From Providencia zhijiangensis (lineage in GTDB: Bacteria > Pseudomonadota > Gammaproteobacteria > Enterobacterales > Enterobacteriaceae), in the NCBI RefSeq assembly GCF_030315915.2, contig NZ_CP135990.1, positions 1,922,001-1,986,000 on the forward strand: a stretch of DNA of 64,000 nt, in the 5' to 3' direction. Within the stretch, counting starts at the first letter, position 1, and the number at the start of each line of letters is the position of its first letter. Shown in pieces: positions 25,295-35,404 of this stretch. The notes beneath the pieces were generated by a model, which was given only the letters and a program-made list of their open reading frames with translations, was not told the origin of the DNA and searched no databases. The position numbers and the translations under genes were made by a program.

Positions 25295-27955
25295 ATGTCC
25301 GTAACAAACGTTACTGAACTCAATGAACTTGTTGCTCGTGTCAAAAAAGCTCAACGTGAATTTGCCAGCTTCTCTCAAGAGAAAGTGGATCGTATTTTCC
25401 GCGCCGCTGCTCTTGCTGCTGCTGATGCACGAATTCCATTAGCAAAACTCGCGGTTGAAGAGTCAGGCATGGGAATTGTTGAAGATAAAGTGATTAAAAA
25501 CCACTTCGCTTCTGAGTATATTTACAACGCATATAAAGATGAAAAAACCTGTGGTGTTCTATCTGAAGACCCAACATTTGGTACCATCACCATTGCTGAG
25601 CCGATTGGTATTATCTGCGGTATCGTTCCAACTACTAACCCAACCTCTACCGCAATTTTTAAATCATTAATTAGTTTAAAAACCCGTAACGCAATTATTT
25701 TCTCTCCACATCCTCGCGCTAAAATTGCGACCAACCGTGCTGCTGAGATTGTATTGAATGCGGCCATTGAAGCTGGCGCACCAAAAGATATTATTGGCTG
25801 GATTGATTCCCCTTCTGTTGAGCTGTCCAATGCTCTGATGCACCACCCTGACATTAACCTGATCTTAGCGACAGGTGGCCCAGGCATGGTGAAAGCAGCT
25901 TACAGTTCCGGTAAACCTGCGATTGGTGTTGGTGCGGGTAACACGCCAGTTGTTATCGATGAAACTGCAGACATCAAACGTGCCGTTGCCTCTATCTTAA
26001 TGTCAAAAACGTTTGATAACGGCGTGATTTGCGCATCTGAACAATCTGTTGTGGTAGTTGATGCGGTTTATGACCAAGTCCGTGAGCGTTTCTCTACCCA
26101 CGGTGGCTACCTGCTGCAAGGTAAAGAGCTCAAAGCGGTACAAAATATTATTTTGAAAGATGGCAACTTAAATGCGGCTATCGTGGGTCAACCTGCATTT
26201 AAAATTGCAGAAATGGCTGGGGTTGTTGTTCCTGAAACGACTAAGATTTTAATCGGCGAAGTCAAACTTGTTGATGAGTCAGAACCATTCGCTCATGAGA
26301 AACTGTCCCCACTCTTAGCGATGTATCGCGCTAAAAACTTTGAAGATGCGGTAGAGAAAGCTGAACAGTTAGTGGAAATGGGGGGTATCGGTCACACATC
26401 TTGTCTCTATACTGACCAAGATAACCAGCATGACCGTGTCAGCTATTTTGGCGAAAAAATGAAAACGGCGCGTATTTTGATTAATACCCCTGCGTCTCAA
26501 GGCGGTATCGGTGACCTGTATAACTTTAAACTGGCGCCATCTTTAACCTTGGGTTGTGGTTCTTGGGGTGGTAACTCTATCTCTGAAAACGTAGGACCAA
26601 AACATTTAATCAATAAGAAAACCGTGGCAAAAAGAGCTGAAAATATGTTGTGGCATAAACTTCCTAGTTCAATCTATTTCCGCCGTGGATGTCTTCCAAT
26701 CGCTTTAGAAGAGATAGCCACTGATGGTGCAAAACGCGTCTTTATCGTGACCGATAGCTACTTATTTAATAATGGCTATGTTGATGAAATTGTCGATGTT
26801 CTGAAAAAACACCATATTGAGACCGATGTTTTCTTTGAAGTCGAAGCTGATCCAACATTATCCGTTGTGCGTAAAGGTGCTGCGCAAATGCAAGCCTTCC
26901 AACCGGATGTAATCATTGCCTTAGGTGGTGGTTCCCCAATGGATGCCGCGAAAATCATGTGGGTGATGTACGAACATCCAGAAACACACTTTGAAGAATT
27001 AGCGTTACGTTTTATGGATATCCGTAAACGTATTCATAAGTTCCCGAAAATGGGTGTGAAAGCAAAACTGGTCGCTATCACCACCACTTCAGGTACAGGT
27101 TCAGAAGTGACACCATTTGCCGTTGTGACTGATGATAAAACAGGTCAAAAATACCCATTAGCGGACTACGCATTAACACCAAACATGGCGATTGTTGATG
27201 CTAACCTTGTGATGAATATGCCTAAATCCTTAACTGCGTTTGGTGGTTTGGATGCGGTGACTCACGCATTAGAATCTTATGTTTCTGTTCTGGCAAATGA
27301 GTTCTCTGATGGTCAAGCACTCAAAGCACTGACCCTGTTAAAGGATTATCTGCCAGCAAGCTACCATGAAGGGGCAAAAAACCCAGTAGCAAGAGAGCGC
27401 GTTCATAATGCGGCAACATTAGCGGGTATTGCTTTTGCTAACGCCTTCTTAGGGGTTTGTCACTCAATGGCACACAAACTAGGATCGGAATTCCATATTC
27501 CACACGGTTTAGCTAACGCCCTGTTGATTTGTAACGTAATTCGTTTCAACGCAAATGATAACCCAACTAAGCAAACAGCATTCAGCCAATATGACCGCCC
27601 TCAAGCACGTCGCCAATATGCTGAAATTGCAGACCACTTAGGGTTAACTAAAGCAGGCGACCGCACTGGTGCGAAAATTGAACGCTTACTGGCTTGGTTA
27701 GAAGAAATGAAAGCTGATTTAGGCATTCCTAAGTCTATCCGTGAAGCTGGCGTTGCAGAAGCAGACTTCTTAGCTCACTTAGATAAACTGTCTGAAGATG
27801 CATTTGATGACCAATGTACTGGCGCTAACCCACGTTATCCGCTGATTTCTGAAATTAAACAACTGTTACTGGATTCTTACTACGGTCGTGAATTTACTGA
27901 ACAAAGTGCAGAGCCAGCGGCACCAAAAGCTGAAAAGAAAAGTAGCAAAAAATAG
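25295..27955 (+). CDS. adhE: Bifunctional acetaldehyde-CoA / alcohol dehydrogenase AdhE
   Basis: AdhE reduces acetyl-CoA to acetaldehyde and then to ethanol, regenerating NAD in fermentation, and assembles into spirosomes. From the ATG at 25295 (preceded by AGGAG) it has 886 residues; the frame is open 45 bases further up from a TTG, which I reject. The N-terminal aldehyde dehydrogenase domain (about 1-440) has the catalytic cysteine in FDNGVICASEQ. The C-terminal iron alcohol dehydrogenase domain (about 450-870) has GGGSPMDAAK, TTSGTGSEVTPFAV and the metal ligands around HALESYVS and GVCHSMAHKLGSEFHIPHG. The Lys-rich tail is not conserved. Confidence 0.98.
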   Translation: MSVTNVTELNELVARVKKAQREFASFSQEKVDRIFRAAALAAADARIPLAKLAVEESGMGIVEDKVIKNHFASEYIYNAYKDEKTCGVLSEDPTFGTITIAEPIGIICGIVPTTNPTSTAIFKSLISLKTRNAIIFSPHPRAKIATNRAAEIVLNAAIEAGAPKDIIGWIDSPSVELSNALMHHPDINLILATGGPGMVKAAYSSGKPAIGVGAGNTPVVIDETADIKRAVASILMSKTFDNGVICASEQSVVVVDAVYDQVRERFSTHGGYLLQGKELKAVQNIILKDGNLNAAIVGQPAFKIAEMAGVVVPETTKILIGEVKLVDESEPFAHEKLSPLLAMYRAKNFEDAVEKAEQLVEMGGIGHTSCLYTDQDNQHDRVSYFGEKMKTARILINTPASQGGIGDLYNFKLAPSLTLGCGSWGGNSISENVGPKHLINKKTVAKRAENMLWHKLPSSIYFRRGCLPIALEEIATDGAKRVFIVTDSYLFNNGYVDEIVDVLKKHHIETDVFFEVEADPTLSVVRKGAAQMQAFQPDVIIALGGGSPMDAAKIMWVMYEHPETHFEELALRFMDIRKRIHKFPKMGVKAKLVAITTTSGTGSEVTPFAVVTDDKTGQKYPLADYALTPNMAIVDANLVMNMPKSLTAFGGLDAVTHALESYVSVLANEFSDGQALKALTLLKDYLPASYHEGAKNPVARERVHNAATLAGIAFANAFLGVCHSMAHKLGSEFHIPHGLANALLICNVIRFNANDNPTKQTAFSQYDRPQARRQYAEIADHLGLTKAGDRTGAKIERLLAWLEEMKADLGIPKSIREAGVAEADFLAHLDKLSEDAFDDQCTGANPRYPLISEIKQLLLDSYYGREFTEQSAEPAAPKAEKKSSKK

Positions 27956-27990
27956 TTAACATACTGATGGCTTAGCCATTAATAGATAAA

Positions 27991-28037
27991 AAAGGCTTCA
28001 AAAGATTTAGGGTCTCCCTAACGCTTTTGGAGCCTTT
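27991..28037 (+). terminator. Long hairpin after adhE
   Basis: Two 22-base arms (AAAGGCTTCAAAAG... and ...CTTTTGGAGCCTTT) pair with three mismatches around the loop TCT, 35 bases after the adhE stop. The T tract that follows is broken (TTTCTCGTTATTT), but position and stem length favour a terminator. Confidence 0.7.
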
Positions 28038-28489
28038 CTCGTTATTTAGCCATCATAATGTACCAACTGACTGAGAAAGTGCCTTTTATTTCAGCTGGCA
28101 GCCATTACATCAACAAAACTCAGCACAATGAGCGGGTCAATTACTGATATACGTTCACTGCTATTTAAAGTTCACTGTTATTTAAAGTTTATTACTGCTG
28201 TGAAAAATAGCCTCCCTATTTATATGGATTTTAATATTTTCTAAAGCAACTGTATTTTTGTAGGTAGAAACGGTGCTAGAGGGAAGCTTGACCTAATCCA
28301 GAATCCATTATAGCCGCGCTACTCTGCCTAGCCCCTACAATAGCATACTGAAGGTTTCAGACCGTTTAAGCCGTATTTGAATAATACTGAAACAGTGAAA
28401 TGCTAAACTTTATTTAGCCTACCGTTTCGAGCAGATTTGCATTTTTTGATTATATGATAATGTACCAAAGTGTGAAATTAAACTGCCAT
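28038..28489. other. Gene-free region between adhE and tdk
   Basis: No supported gene is seen. The interval holds a 17-bp tandem duplication, two copies of GTTCACTGCTATTTAAA at 28153-28186 differing at one base. A stretch at 28270-28440 has more mixed base composition than its surroundings and could be a decayed gene or a small RNA, but I recognise nothing in it. Confidence 0.5.
28153..28186. repeat. 17-bp tandem duplication
   Basis: GTTCACTGCTATTTAAA is followed at once by GTTCACTGTTATTTAAA, differing at one position (C to T). Its function is unknown; it probably arose by replication slippage. Confidence 0.75.
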
Positions 28490-28523
28490 AAAAAGAAAGC
28501 CTCATGTTAAAAATATGAGGCTT
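28490..28523 (-). terminator. Intrinsic terminator on the minus strand, downstream of tdk
   Basis: AAGCCTCAT and ATGAGGCTT form a perfect 9-bp stem with a 9-base loop. On the minus strand it is followed by TTCTTTTTA. It lies about 180 bases after the tdk stop, which is far for a tdk terminator, so a longer tdk 3' UTR or a separate small transcript ends here. Confidence 0.75.
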
Positions 28524-28703
28524 ATCAAATCTTATTCAATCCGTTTTTATTCTATGAGCGCTGAAAACTTATCTTCCATGCATCCTTTTTAAGAACTAGC
28601 AAACTGAGTATTTCATTAATTCATTTACTTTATTTGACAAAAATATCTTAATAATCTGATATTCCTATTTGTAACTATACGACCCTCTAATCTTAATTAA
28701 TGC

Positions 28704-29333
28704 TTATTTGAAGTTAAACGGTATTTTTTCAATTGCACCACTATTCATTAATTGAGCTTGCTTAATGGCTTCAGAGTAATGCTTTCGGCAAACAGAGATA
28801 TACTTTTCATTCCCACCAATATCCACTTGAGCCCCTTCATATACAGGGATGCCATCACCACCAATCCGTAAAACTTTATTTGCCTTACGTCCACAGTAAC
28901 AAACGGTTTTTAACTCAACTAACTTATCTGCCCATGCTAATAAATACTGACTTCCAGCAAACAATTCTCCAGAAAAATCCGTTCGTAAACCATAACAGAG
29001 TACCGGAATGTCTAAATTATCGACAACGTCACATAATTGCTCTACTTGCTGTTTTGTCAGAAATTGGCATTCATCAATAAGTACGCAATGTACTTTTTGT
29101 GCATCATTCTCATTCTTGATAATTTCTGCCATATTCGTTATAGGCGAAAATAATAACGCATCCGCAGATAAACCTATCCGTGAAGATACCTTACCCTGAC
29201 TGAAGCGGTTATCGATTTCAGCGGTAAAAATCAACGTACGCATCCCACGTTCGTGATAGTTATAAGAAGATTGTAATAATGAAGTCGATTTACCCGCGTT
29301 CATCGCAGAATAATAAAAATATAGCTGTGCCAT
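28704..29333 (-). CDS. tdk: Thymidine kinase
   Basis: Tdk phosphorylates thymidine (and deoxyuridine) in the salvage pathway. The 209 residues show the P-loop NAGKST at residues 12-17, the DECQFL Walker B-like motif, and a zinc site of CYCGRKA and CRKHY type typical of type II thymidine kinases. It is divergent from hns, as in E. coli. Confidence 0.97.
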   Translation of the reverse strand: MAQLYFYYSAMNAGKSTSLLQSSYNYHERGMRTLIFTAEIDNRFSQGKVSSRIGLSADALLFSPITNMAEIIKNENDAQKVHCVLIDECQFLTKQQVEQLCDVVDNLDIPVLCYGLRTDFSGELFAGSQYLLAWADKLVELKTVCYCGRKANKVLRIGGDGIPVYEGAQVDIGGNEKYISVCRKHYSEAIKQAQLMNSGAIEKIPFNFK

Positions 29334-29857
29334 TGGGCGGTTCCCTAAAAAATAATATTCGCAAATACTTTAGCATAAAGGCTTTTTAAGATTAACTTAA
29401 ACCTATGTAGATAACTAAGTGTATGAATTTCCATCTATCACTATGTTAAATTAGTTCCTTTAGATCACGCATCATCTGTGTTGTAGACAATTAATCTCAA
29501 ACTGATATTAACTTTATCTGGTATAGCCACTGGCTCATATTGCCAAATTGATTCTGTCAAAAAAAGAAAATTTACGTTAAAACATCCATTGATACATCGA
29601 CAAACAAAAGGTAATGGTTATCACTAGGCTATTAATATAAAATTTAGTGGCATTTTCTAATTACCTTTTTTCATTAGTACCGTTATTGATAATAGAACAA
29701 TTTATAGCAACGAAAATTTTTATAATTCTTTTGTAAAAAAATTGCATTCGTTAAAGATAACTTTTAAACTACCAAAGTAATTTAGCTATTGCAGAATTTA
29801 AAATAGCACTCTATTATTACTGTACACATGCCAACATATAAAATTGAGACCAGGAAA
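29334..29857. promoter_or_regulatory. AT-rich divergent promoter region of tdk and hns
   Basis: The gap of 524 bases has no gene. It is very AT-rich with many short A and T tracts, as expected for a curved region bound by H-NS at its own promoter. Autoregulation of hns is known in E. coli; here it is inferred from composition only. I could not assign exact promoter boxes. Confidence 0.5.
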
Positions 29858-30268
29858 ATGAGCGAATCATTAAAAGCATTAAATAACATCCGTACGCTTC
29901 GTGCTCAAGCACGAGAAGTTACTTTAGAATCTTTAGAAGAAATGCTGGAAAAATTAACTGTCGTTGTTGATGAACGTCGTGAAGAAGAAAGCCAAGCTCG
30001 CGCTGAAGTCGAAGAACGTAATCGCAAACTGGAAAAAGTTCGCGAAATGATTTTAGAGCAAGGCGTAGATTTAAATGACCTTCTGCAAACTATGGATTCT
30101 GGTAAAAGCACCAGCACTCGCGCTAAGCGCGCTGCTCGCCCAGCAAAATATAAATATGTTGATGAGAACGGCGAAACTAAAACTTGGACAGGCCAAGGTC
30201 GTACTCCAGCAGTAATTAAAGTTGCAATCGAAGAACAAGGCAAATCTTTAGACGATTTCTTAATCTAA
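29858..30268 (+). CDS. hns: Nucleoid-structuring global silencer H-NS
   Basis: H-NS binds AT-rich DNA and silences transferred genes. The start at 29858 ([21 protein letters not shown]) has an AGGA ribosome site and gives 136 residues, close to the E. coli length; an in-frame ATG ten codons upstream is not supported. The N-terminal helical dimerisation region spans about 1-65. A linker follows, and the C-terminal DNA-binding domain carries TWTGQGRTP, whose QGR hook enters the minor groove. Confidence 0.98.
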   Translation: MSESLKALNNIRTLRAQAREVTLESLEEMLEKLTVVVDERREEESQARAEVEERNRKLEKVREMILEQGVDLNDLLQTMDSGKSTSTRAKRAARPAKYKYVDENGETKTWTGQGRTPAVIKVAIEEQGKSLDDFLI

Positions 30269-30290
30269 TATTGATACCCCTTCAAATTCT

Positions 30291-30320
30291 AAACACCCTT
30301 TTTATAAGGGTGTTTTTATT
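30291..30320 (+). terminator. Intrinsic terminator of hns
   Basis: AACACCCTT and AAGGGTGTT form the stem, followed by TTTTTATT, 23 bases after the hns stop. Bases 30321-30591 behind it hold no gene that I can see. Confidence 0.9.
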
Positions 30321-30591
30321 TATAGCAGCCTTATTAATATCCACTTATCATCCCCTATGCTTCACTCCCTTCACCTATTTTTAATCAAAAAGAATGATAC
30401 AAAATAAAATATACGTTAAAGTAAAGTTACGTAATTTAATCCAGTGATATTCTTTAAGTTCTCTCTAGGCACCCTACACTAATTATTTTACGCGCCATAC
30501 GGGTTATATTGATTTATATTATATAACTGACATTTAATGACATTTAAAAATTGAGTACTCCTTTTTACATATTCCCATATAAAGCACCTAT

Positions 30592-30620
30592 AAAAAAAGC
30601 CAACCATAAAGGTTAGCTTT
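30592..30620 (-). terminator. Intrinsic terminator of galU
   Basis: On the minus strand AAAGCTAACC pairs with GGTTGGCTTT (one bulge) and is followed by a T-rich run. It lies about 25 bases after the galU stop. Confidence 0.85.
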
Positions 30621-30645
30621 TATCTGTACAACAAAGATTAGTAAT

Positions 30646-31575
30646 TTAATTCGATTTCGATGATGAATCTAAATTAGCCGCTAACTCTTTAATCCACGCG
30701 GAAAAATCATTTCCTAGCGTATCGTGTTGCAGGCCATATTCGACAAAGGCTTTCATGTAACCTAATTTATTTCCGCAGTCATGACTTTTACCACATAAGT
30801 GGTATGCTTCAACGGGTTCCTTATTTTCCATCATTAATGCGATTGCATCCGTTAATTGGATTTCATCGCCAGCACCCGGTGCTGTTTTCGCTAATGCATC
30901 CCAAATCTTTTCGGATAATACATAACGTCCTACGATAGATAAATTGGATGGAGCTTCATCACGTTTCGGTTTCTCCACCATACGAGAAATAGGTTTACTA
31001 TCGCCCGGGCGTAAAGTCACACCGTTGCAATCCACAATTCCGTAGTTAGAAACATCTTCTTCCGGTACTGGCTCAACTAAAATTTGGCTAGCCCCAGTAG
31101 TTTCGTAGTGTTCTAACATCTCTTTAAGGTTGAATTTCGTTAAATCGGTGCTGTAGCGGTCTAAAATAACATCCGGAAGGATCACGGCAAAAGGCTCATC
31201 ACCGACTAATGGCTTAGCGCACAGAATGGCGTGACCTAAGCCTTTAGCAATGCCTTGGCGTGTTTGCATGATAGTCACATGACTTGGGCAAATGGATTTA
31301 ACTTCATCCAATAATTGGCGCTTAACTCGCGCCTCTAAAATGGCTTCAAGTTCAAAACTGGTATCAAAGTGGTTTTCAATAGAATTTTTAGATGAATGTG
31401 TCACTAGTACAATTTCATTAATCCCTGCGGCAATACACTCATTAACCACATACTGGATTAAAGGCTTATCAACAACCGGTAGCATCTCTTTAGGAATTGC
31501 TTTCGTCGCTGGAAGCATACGTGTACCTAAACCTGCTACTGGGATTACCGCTTTACGCACCTTGCGTTTGATCAT
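30646..31575 (-). CDS. galU: UTP-glucose-1-phosphate uridylyltransferase
   Basis: GalU makes UDP-glucose for lipopolysaccharide, capsule, trehalose and galactose metabolism. The 309 residues begin with the nucleotidyltransferase signature [27 protein letters not shown]. Further conserved blocks are [36 protein letters not shown] and [22 protein letters not shown]. It lies between hns and rssB as in E. coli. Confidence 0.98.
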   Translation of the reverse strand: MIKRKVRKAVIPVAGLGTRMLPATKAIPKEMLPVVDKPLIQYVVNECIAAGINEIVLVTHSSKNSIENHFDTSFELEAILEARVKRQLLDEVKSICPSHVTIMQTRQGIAKGLGHAILCAKPLVGDEPFAVILPDVILDRYSTDLTKFNLKEMLEHYETTGASQILVEPVPEEDVSNYGIVDCNGVTLRPGDSKPISRMVEKPKRDEAPSNLSIVGRYVLSEKIWDALAKTAPGAGDEIQLTDAIALMMENKEPVEAYHLCGKSHDCGNKLGYMKAFVEYGLQHDTLGNDFSAWIKELAANLDSSSKSN

Positions 31576-31624
31576 CTCGAGAACTCCAAAAATTTAATAA
31601 GCACCGTTTATATCTTCAATAAAC

Positions 31625-31657
31625 TATACTGGCGCGTTTTTAGTGCGCGCCAGTATA
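31625..31657. repeat. Perfect 12-bp inverted repeat between galU and rssB
   Basis: TATACTGGCGCG at 31625-31636 is the exact reverse complement of 31646-31657, with a 9-base loop. It is unusually GC-rich for this region. No T run follows on either strand. It lies about 50 bases upstream of galU and 75 bases downstream of rssB; it could end rssB transcripts or act near the galU promoter. Confidence 0.7.
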
Positions 31658-31732
31658 TCAGGATTCATTATTGAATAAATAGAGATAGGCTCGTTTAGGA
31701 TAAATAGAACCTATATTCATTAAATAAGTGCA

Positions 31733-32749
31733 TTATTTTTGAGCATCGGGATTAAACATTAACTTAATTTTCTGATTAGAATTATGAATAAGACACTTCC
31801 AATTCTCGCCTTGAAAATCTAATCGATTTGAATGATATGTTTTTAGCGTACCTAATGGGACATTGCGCGCAAGATGATAATGATGGTGCTCCGTTGTAAT
31901 ATTGGCTTCCAGCCCTGCGCTCGCCAAAATCACACTTTTAGATTTGGTATTAAAGTAACCAAGTAACAATGGGAACTGACCAGAAAAGCCAGAGTCTTCC
32001 AGTAAGTGATTTATTTGATTAATAATATTATCAATTTGCGGTAACTTTTTATCTCGGTTGTTCACCGCACTCTTTAACAAATCATTAAACACAACACGAA
32101 TTAAAAAGGCCGCCATCACACCTTCTTGCGGGGAGCGTTCTATATCAATGCAATAAAATCCAATTTGATCTTCCGATATTGCAGCGATGTCCAACAGCAG
32201 TCCAAAACGATTCGCTTCGTTTAATTGTCTATAGTTTATCTTATAGCCATTTATAACTTGCACCACGGGAGGCTGTAATTGTTTCAAAATGGCTAACATA
32301 TCCAACTTGTCATTACTCAAAATGTTCGAAATATTTTGGATTTCATTTTCAATGAGTGTTTCAGAGTCATACTGTTCTGGATACAGGGCCGCATGAATCG
32401 TCACTTTCACTTCATCAAGATTTTTTATTGGCTTTAATAAAGCATCTTTCGCCCCAAGACGAAACATTCTATCTAATTGCGTGAAGTCTGTGGTTGCTGA
32501 AATAACAATCACAGGTACATTAATATTGCGCTCCACCAGCTCCGCCATAAATGATTCACCATTCATAACAGGCATGTTGAGGTCACAAAGAATGACATCG
32601 GGAGTCACCTTTTTTTGCGTGATCAGATCAAGTGCAAGCGCACCGTTGTCCGCGATGTAGACTTCTGTTTCTAAACTTTCGAGGTATTCACGAAGAATAG
32701 TACAAAAAATTTTTTCATCTTCAACTATGAGTATTTTTCTATTTTTCAT
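31733..32749 (-). CDS. rssB: Response regulator RssB, adaptor for sigma-S proteolysis
   Basis: RssB delivers RpoS to the ClpXP protease. The 338 residues have a receiver domain (about 1-120) with Asp56 as phosphoacceptor in CDLNMPVMNG, the switch residue region VISATTD and the conserved lysine in LLKPIK. The C-terminal half is a degenerate PP2C-like effector domain typical of RssB. The partner gene rssA, next to rssB in E. coli, is absent: ychJ follows directly on the other strand. Confidence 0.95.
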   Translation of the reverse strand: MKNRKILIVEDEKIFCTILREYLESLETEVYIADNGALALDLITQKKVTPDVILCDLNMPVMNGESFMAELVERNINVPVIVISATTDFTQLDRMFRLGAKDALLKPIKNLDEVKVTIHAALYPEQYDSETLIENEIQNISNILSNDKLDMLAILKQLQPPVVQVINGYKINYRQLNEANRFGLLLDIAAISEDQIGFYCIDIERSPQEGVMAAFLIRVVFNDLLKSAVNNRDKKLPQIDNIINQINHLLEDSGFSGQFPLLLGYFNTKSKSVILASAGLEANITTEHHHYHLARNVPLGTLKTYHSNRLDFQGENWKCLIHNSNQKIKLMFNPDAQK

Positions 32750-32865
32750 ATCATACCTACCACGACAACCCTGGTTTCATAAGTAATATATTCTGACGAC
32801 AATAGTCATATTATAAAATCATTAACGACTATATTTTTAAGTATAGTTATTTTATCGAGAAAAGA

Positions 32866-33345
32866 ATGAGCCAATCTTTAAAAAATAATTGTAGCTGTGG
32901 TCATCCTCTGCCGTTTGACCAATGCTGCTCTCCGCTGTTGCTTGGGCAGGCTATTGCTGAAACTCCAGAACAATTAATGCGTTCACGATACAGCGCTTAT
33001 GTCCATCACAATGCGGATTACCTCATCAAAACATGGCATCCAGATTGCCAAGCACAAGAGTGGCGAGAGGCTATCTTAGATAGTTTTGAACAAACTGAAT
33101 GGCTGGGCCTGCGTGTCATTAGTTCTTCTCATGCTAAAAATCCTGACGAAGCTTATGTCGAATTTTCGGCTTGCTTTATTGATGAAAAAGCTGATCATAA
33201 ACAGCTTATTCACGAACGTTCCCGTTTTCTTCGCATTGATACACAGTGGTATTACATTGACGGAATAACACCAAAAGTTGGGCGCAATGATGATTGCCCA
33301 TGCGGCTCAGGAAAAAAATTTAAGAAGTGCTGCGATAGTTATTAA
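32866..33345 (+). CDS. ychJ: YchJ family SEC-C motif protein
   Basis: The 159-residue protein belongs to UPF0225. It carries a cysteine motif at both ends: [15 protein letters not shown] near residue 10 and the SEC-C zinc motif [18 protein letters not shown] at the C-terminus. The middle is an NTF2-like domain ([21 protein letters not shown]). The role is unknown; SEC-C also occurs in SecA and binds zinc. It precedes purU on the same strand. Confidence 0.94.
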   Translation: MSQSLKNNCSCGHPLPFDQCCSPLLLGQAIAETPEQLMRSRYSAYVHHNADYLIKTWHPDCQAQEWREAILDSFEQTEWLGLRVISSSHAKNPDEAYVEFSACFIDEKADHKQLIHERSRFLRIDTQWYYIDGITPKVGRNDDCPCGSGKKFKKCCDSY

Positions 33346-33434
33346 TTCTCTGTTTATCAATTCGTATATTCATTGCACAAATTACGATGAGCCTAAATTA
33401 TTAGGCTTTAGTCAGTTAAGGATTAGACAGTTCC

Positions 33435-34283
33435 ATGCAACACAAAAATGTACAGAAAAAAATTCTCAGAACCATTTGTCCAGATGCAAAAGGATTGATC
33501 GCTAAAATCACCAACATTTGCTACAAACACCAGCTGAACATTATCCAAAATAATGAGTTTGTTGATCACCGTACTGGTCGTTTCTTCATGAGAACGGAAC
33601 TGGAAGGGATTTTTAACGATGAAACCTTACTGGCAGATTTAGATGATGCATTACCGGAAGGGTCTAAGCGCGAATTAAATTCTGCAGGGCGTCGCCGCAT
33701 TGTTATTATGGTCACAAAAGAGGCGCACTGCCTTGGTGATCTTCTGATGAAAAGTGCTTACGATGGATTAGATGTCGATATTGCTGCCGTTATCGGCAAC
33801 CACGATACTTTGAAAAACCTGGTCGAGCAGTTTGGTATTCCATTCCACCATATTAGCCATGAAGGGTTAACCCGCGAACAGCACGATGAAAAGCTCACTG
33901 CGCAGATTGATCAATATCAGCCTGATTACGTTGTCCTTGCGAAATATATGCGAGTGTTAACCCCTGCTTTCGTTCAGCATTACCCTAATCAAATTATTAA
34001 TATTCACCATTCATTCTTACCTGCATTCATTGGCGCACGTCCTTATCACCAAGCCTATGAGCGTGGAGTTAAGATCATTGGAGCAACCGCTCACTTTGTG
34101 AATGATAATTTGGATGAAGGCCCAATCATCACGCAAAACGTTATCAATGTGGACCACACATTTACTGCGGATGATATGATGCGTGCAGGTCGAGACGTTG
34201 AAAAGAACGTACTGAGCCACGCTTTATATTGGGTATTGGCACAGCGCGTCTTTGTTTATGGAAATCGAACAATTATTTTATAA
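33435..34283 (+). CDS. purU: Formyltetrahydrofolate deformylase
   Basis: PurU hydrolyses 10-formyltetrahydrofolate to formate and tetrahydrofolate, balancing one-carbon pools. The 282 residues have an N-terminal ACT regulatory domain (about 8-85) and a formyltransferase-like catalytic domain (about 90-282) with INIHHSFLPAFIGARPYHQA and the catalytic region GATAHFVNDNLDEGPII. The ribosome site AAGGA lies before the ATG. Confidence 0.97.
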   Translation: MQHKNVQKKILRTICPDAKGLIAKITNICYKHQLNIIQNNEFVDHRTGRFFMRTELEGIFNDETLLADLDDALPEGSKRELNSAGRRRIVIMVTKEAHCLGDLLMKSAYDGLDVDIAAVIGNHDTLKNLVEQFGIPFHHISHEGLTREQHDEKLTAQIDQYQPDYVVLAKYMRVLTPAFVQHYPNQIINIHHSFLPAFIGARPYHQAYERGVKIIGATAHFVNDNLDEGPIITQNVINVDHTFTADDMMRAGRDVEKNVLSHALYWVLAQRVFVYGNRTIIL

Positions 34284-34377
34284 CATAGCGCATCAGTTAT
34301 TAATTGTAGTAATTTGTTGATTTATCACGCATTGAGATTAAAAAATCAGCATTCAGATATTTTTTTTCAATTAATAC

Positions 34378-34405
34378 TTTACAGGGGCGCGTCATTTGAT
34401 ATGAT
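34378..34405 (+). promoter_or_regulatory. Promoter of the tRNA-Tyr gene
   Basis: A -35 box TTTACA (34378-34383) and a -10 box TATGAT (34400-34405) are 16 bases apart. The -10 is followed by the GC-rich discriminator GCCGCCCGC, the mark of stringently controlled stable RNA promoters. Confidence 0.75.
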
Positions 34406-34442
34406 GCCGCCCGCTGTGAACGATTACAGCAATTCAAAATCT

Positions 34443-34527
<85 letters not shown>

Positions 34528-34528
34528 T

Positions 34529-35404
34529 CTAAGCAGTCTCTTTTCCCAGTTTATCAACTACCCCAATAAATCGATTTAACACACTTGAATGTGATTTTGA
34601 TTTATAAATATAACAGTCACTTTTATCCAAAATTCCATTTAATGAAACATAGATCAGTGACCTATCAATCAGCTCATCTTCAGGATAATGATCTATAATC
34701 CCGATAAAATCACCGTCTTGAATGAAACTTTGGCAACACCCAATATTATCCATCTGTCGTATACTGGATTTACTCTCTGCGGTTTCAACTTTAGCCAGCA
34801 AGTCACTCATTAGTGAGCTTTTATAAAATGAAGGGTCACATAGCCAAGTACTTTGCTGTAGCAATACGACAACATCATGATTAAATTTTTCATATAACTC
34901 TTTTCTGCAATAAATACCTAACGGAGCATTCTCTATTTTTTTTTGTAATGAAAATCTTTCACTGACGACTAATTCAGAACTTAAAATTAAAGTATTCCCA
35001 TCATAATCGACAATTTCATCTACCTCATCATAGTTAAATCTTAATATATTAACCTGTACATTATTTTTGTGTGCTGCTTGATATAAATTAATTAGATGAT
35101 TTTCTTTTCCCCAGTCATAATAAATATTGGCTTCATTGACGATATAACCAGAAAAATGTTTTTTCGTTATTTCTTTCTCCTGCAAGTAGAGATCTCTAAG
35201 ATCATTATAAAGTTCTTGGCCATCCTTAGTTAATGTCATTCCAAATTTTTCTCGTTTAAAAAGCCGTTTACCCAAACTCGTTTCAAAGTCTTTTATGGAT
35301 TTTGCGATGGGGGGTGTCGTGCGGTTCATCACCCTTGCAGCCTTGCTTAGCGAGCCATTTTCAACAACTGCCATAAACGCCTCTAATTTTCTTGAAAAGA
35401 ACAT
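34529..35404 (-). CDS. LysR family transcriptional regulator
   Basis: This 291-residue regulator has an N-terminal winged helix (about 1-60: FSRKLEAFMAVVENGSLSKAARVMNRTTPPIAKSIKDFETSLGKRLFKRE). The rest is a weakly conserved effector domain that I cannot assign to a ligand. It is read toward the tRNA-Tyr gene, and its stop begins two bases past the tRNA 3' end. The coding sequence is more AT-rich than its core neighbours, and the 455-base region behind it is extremely AT-rich. Both features suggest acquisition at the tRNA site. No integrase is present. The target genes are unknown. Confidence 0.88.
   Translation of the reverse strand: MFFSRKLEAFMAVVENGSLSKAARVMNRTTPPIAKSIKDFETSLGKRLFKREKFGMTLTKDGQELYNDLRDLYLQEKEITKKHFSGYIVNEANIYYDWGKENHLINLYQAAHKNNVQVNILRFNYDEVDEIVDYDGNTLILSSELVVSERFSLQKKIENAPLGIYCRKELYEKFNHDVVVLLQQSTWLCDPSFYKSSLMSDLLAKVETAESKSSIRQMDNIGCCQSFIQDGDFIGIIDHYPEDELIDRSLIYVSLNGILDKSDCYIYKSKSHSSVLNRFIGVVDKLGKETA

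Noticed and set aside
28058..28147. 29-codon frame MYQLTEKVPF... after adhE
   Set aside because: There is no ribosome site and no recognisable relative; too short to support.
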